The notes under the pieces were generated by a model that did not search any database, had not been told where the DNA came from, and saw nothing but the letters and a program-made list of their open reading frames with translations. 5,001 nt of DNA from Candidatus Methanolliviera sp. GoM_asphalt (lineage in GTDB: Archaea > Halobacteriota > Methanoliparia > Methanoliparales > Methanoliparaceae): positions 1 through 5,001 of the forward strand of contig CABGHH010000128.1 in NCBI GenBank assembly GCA_902158745.1, in the 5' to 3' direction. This document shows positions 4,340-5,001 of this stretch, in pieces. Numbering within the stretch: the first letter of the stretch is position 1; each line of letters opens with the position of its first letter. A program made the position numbers and the translations under genes.

Positions 4340-5001
4340 ATGAAACCAGAAGAGAAAGCACGACAGAAGATTGACCAATTACTGGAATCTGCAGGTTGGA
4401 AGGTTCAGAATCTTCGGGAGTTAGATCTTGGATCTTCTTTAGGTGTGGCTGTCCGCGAATTTCCACTTGAATCTGGCACTGCTGATTATCTGCTCTTTGC
4501 AGATAAAAGAGCTGTAGGAGTTGTAGAGGCAAAACCCGAAGGCACTACATTAAGCGGTGTAGCGAACAATCCGCGGTCTATTTGGCAGGTGTTCCTAAAG
4601 AGATACCTCACGTACAAGAACCTCTTCCCTTTGCCTACGAAAGCACAGGTATAGAGACATTTTTTAGAGATTTGAGAGATCCAGATCCCCGTTCTCGGAG
4701 GTATTCGCATTTCACAGATCCGAAACACTTAAAGAATGGGTCTCTCAGGAGAAGGTTTAAGAATCTACCTCCTTTGATCACAGAAGGGCTGAGAGATTGT
4801 CAGGTCGATGTCGAGACCCATTACCGCCACATCCTCGAGATGCTTGGTAAAGGGAGAGGGATGCTCGGAGACATCTTCAAGAAATCCCAGAACAGAATTC
4901 AGGATCCTGCGAAACTAAGACGGTTGATTGAGCTCATCAGCCAGGAGACCTGGGTAGGTCTGGATATCGATGAAAAAGGAGAGATCTATAAGGAATTATT
5001 A
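4340..5001 (+). pseudogene. chimeric type I restriction remnant: HsdR N-terminus joined to HsdM, frameshifted, partial at window edge
   Basis: Residues 1-75 are the N-terminus of a type I restriction (R) subunit: KARQKIDQLLESAGW, then LGVAVREFPLESGTADYLLF and VGVVEAKPEGTTLSGVA, with nuclease residues D49 and E63-X-K65. A missing base at about 4562-4566 throws this frame to a stop at 4652-4654. The adjacent frame from 4564 stays open to the window end and continues the HsdR sequence (EQSAVYLAGVP, HVQEPLPFAYESTG, ETFFRDLRDPDPRSRR, LPPLITEGLRDCQ), reaching the helicase Q motif at 4801. Instead of the expected P-loop helicase, it runs on in frame as HsdM: THYRHILEMLGKGRGMLG, FKKSQNRIQDPAKLRRLIELI, and a tail like the family's 'D.KGD.YE.LL'. 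The HsdR motor and the first roughly 80-100 residues of HsdM are therefore missing at the join (about 4804-4815). The gene leaves the window before the HsdM methylase motifs. Assignments rest on recognised family patterns. The product should not restrict DNA; whether the HsdM part is complete downstream is unknown. Confidence 0.82.

Overview
The window looks like an accessory/core boundary in an anaerobic archaeon, probably a methanogen- or ANME-related euryarchaeote. Three things point that way: a remnant of a geranylgeranyl-reductase-type flavoprotein (archaeal lipid biosynthesis family), archaeal-looking AT-rich TATA elements placed so that several transcripts would be leaderless or nearly so, and a MobB protein carrying an extra [4Fe-4S] domain. 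No rRNA or tRNA gene, CRISPR array or intact transposase gene was found. The lineage is an inference from gene content only.

Layout. Positions 1-186 hold no recognisable gene, and the first 83 bases contain no cytosine. Positions 187-675 on the minus strand carry a small toxin-antitoxin operon. The antitoxin (493-675) is intact, but the RelE/ParE-type toxin (187-481) is split by a +1 frameshift at a short A run. Positions 744-1228 are a decayed plus-strand fragment of a geranylgeranyl reductase-family FAD protein: the N-terminal half is missing, a TA dinucleotide indel breaks the frame, and the homology stops where two consecutive hairpins begin. Positions 1229-1570 are gene-free apart from inverted repeats.

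The conserved block follows. A full-length TrkH-type potassium transporter (1637-3091) lies behind a TATA-like element, a perfect 19-bp palindrome and a hairpin abutting the start codon. Next comes MobB with a FeS domain (3156-3851), for molybdenum/tungsten cofactor maturation. Nine bases later is a small PD-(D/E)XK nuclease-like protein (3861-4283).

From 4340 to the right edge is a broken type I restriction gene. It has an intact HsdR N-terminal nuclease motif, a one-base deletion, and then an in-frame join from the HsdR Q-motif region directly into the middle of an HsdM methyltransferase N-terminal domain. The helicase motor of HsdR and roughly the first 80-100 residues of HsdM are absent. 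This chimera is the most unusual feature of the window.

Overall, defence and accessory genes (toxin, flavoprotein, restriction enzyme) are all damaged, each by a different kind of lesion, while trkH and mobB are intact. That pattern suggests genuine gene decay rather than uniform sequencing error, although each small indel still needs read-level confirmation. I did not find a convincing new multi-gene system. The best leads are the HsdR-HsdM junction, the trkH control region and the mobB-linked nuclease-like gene.
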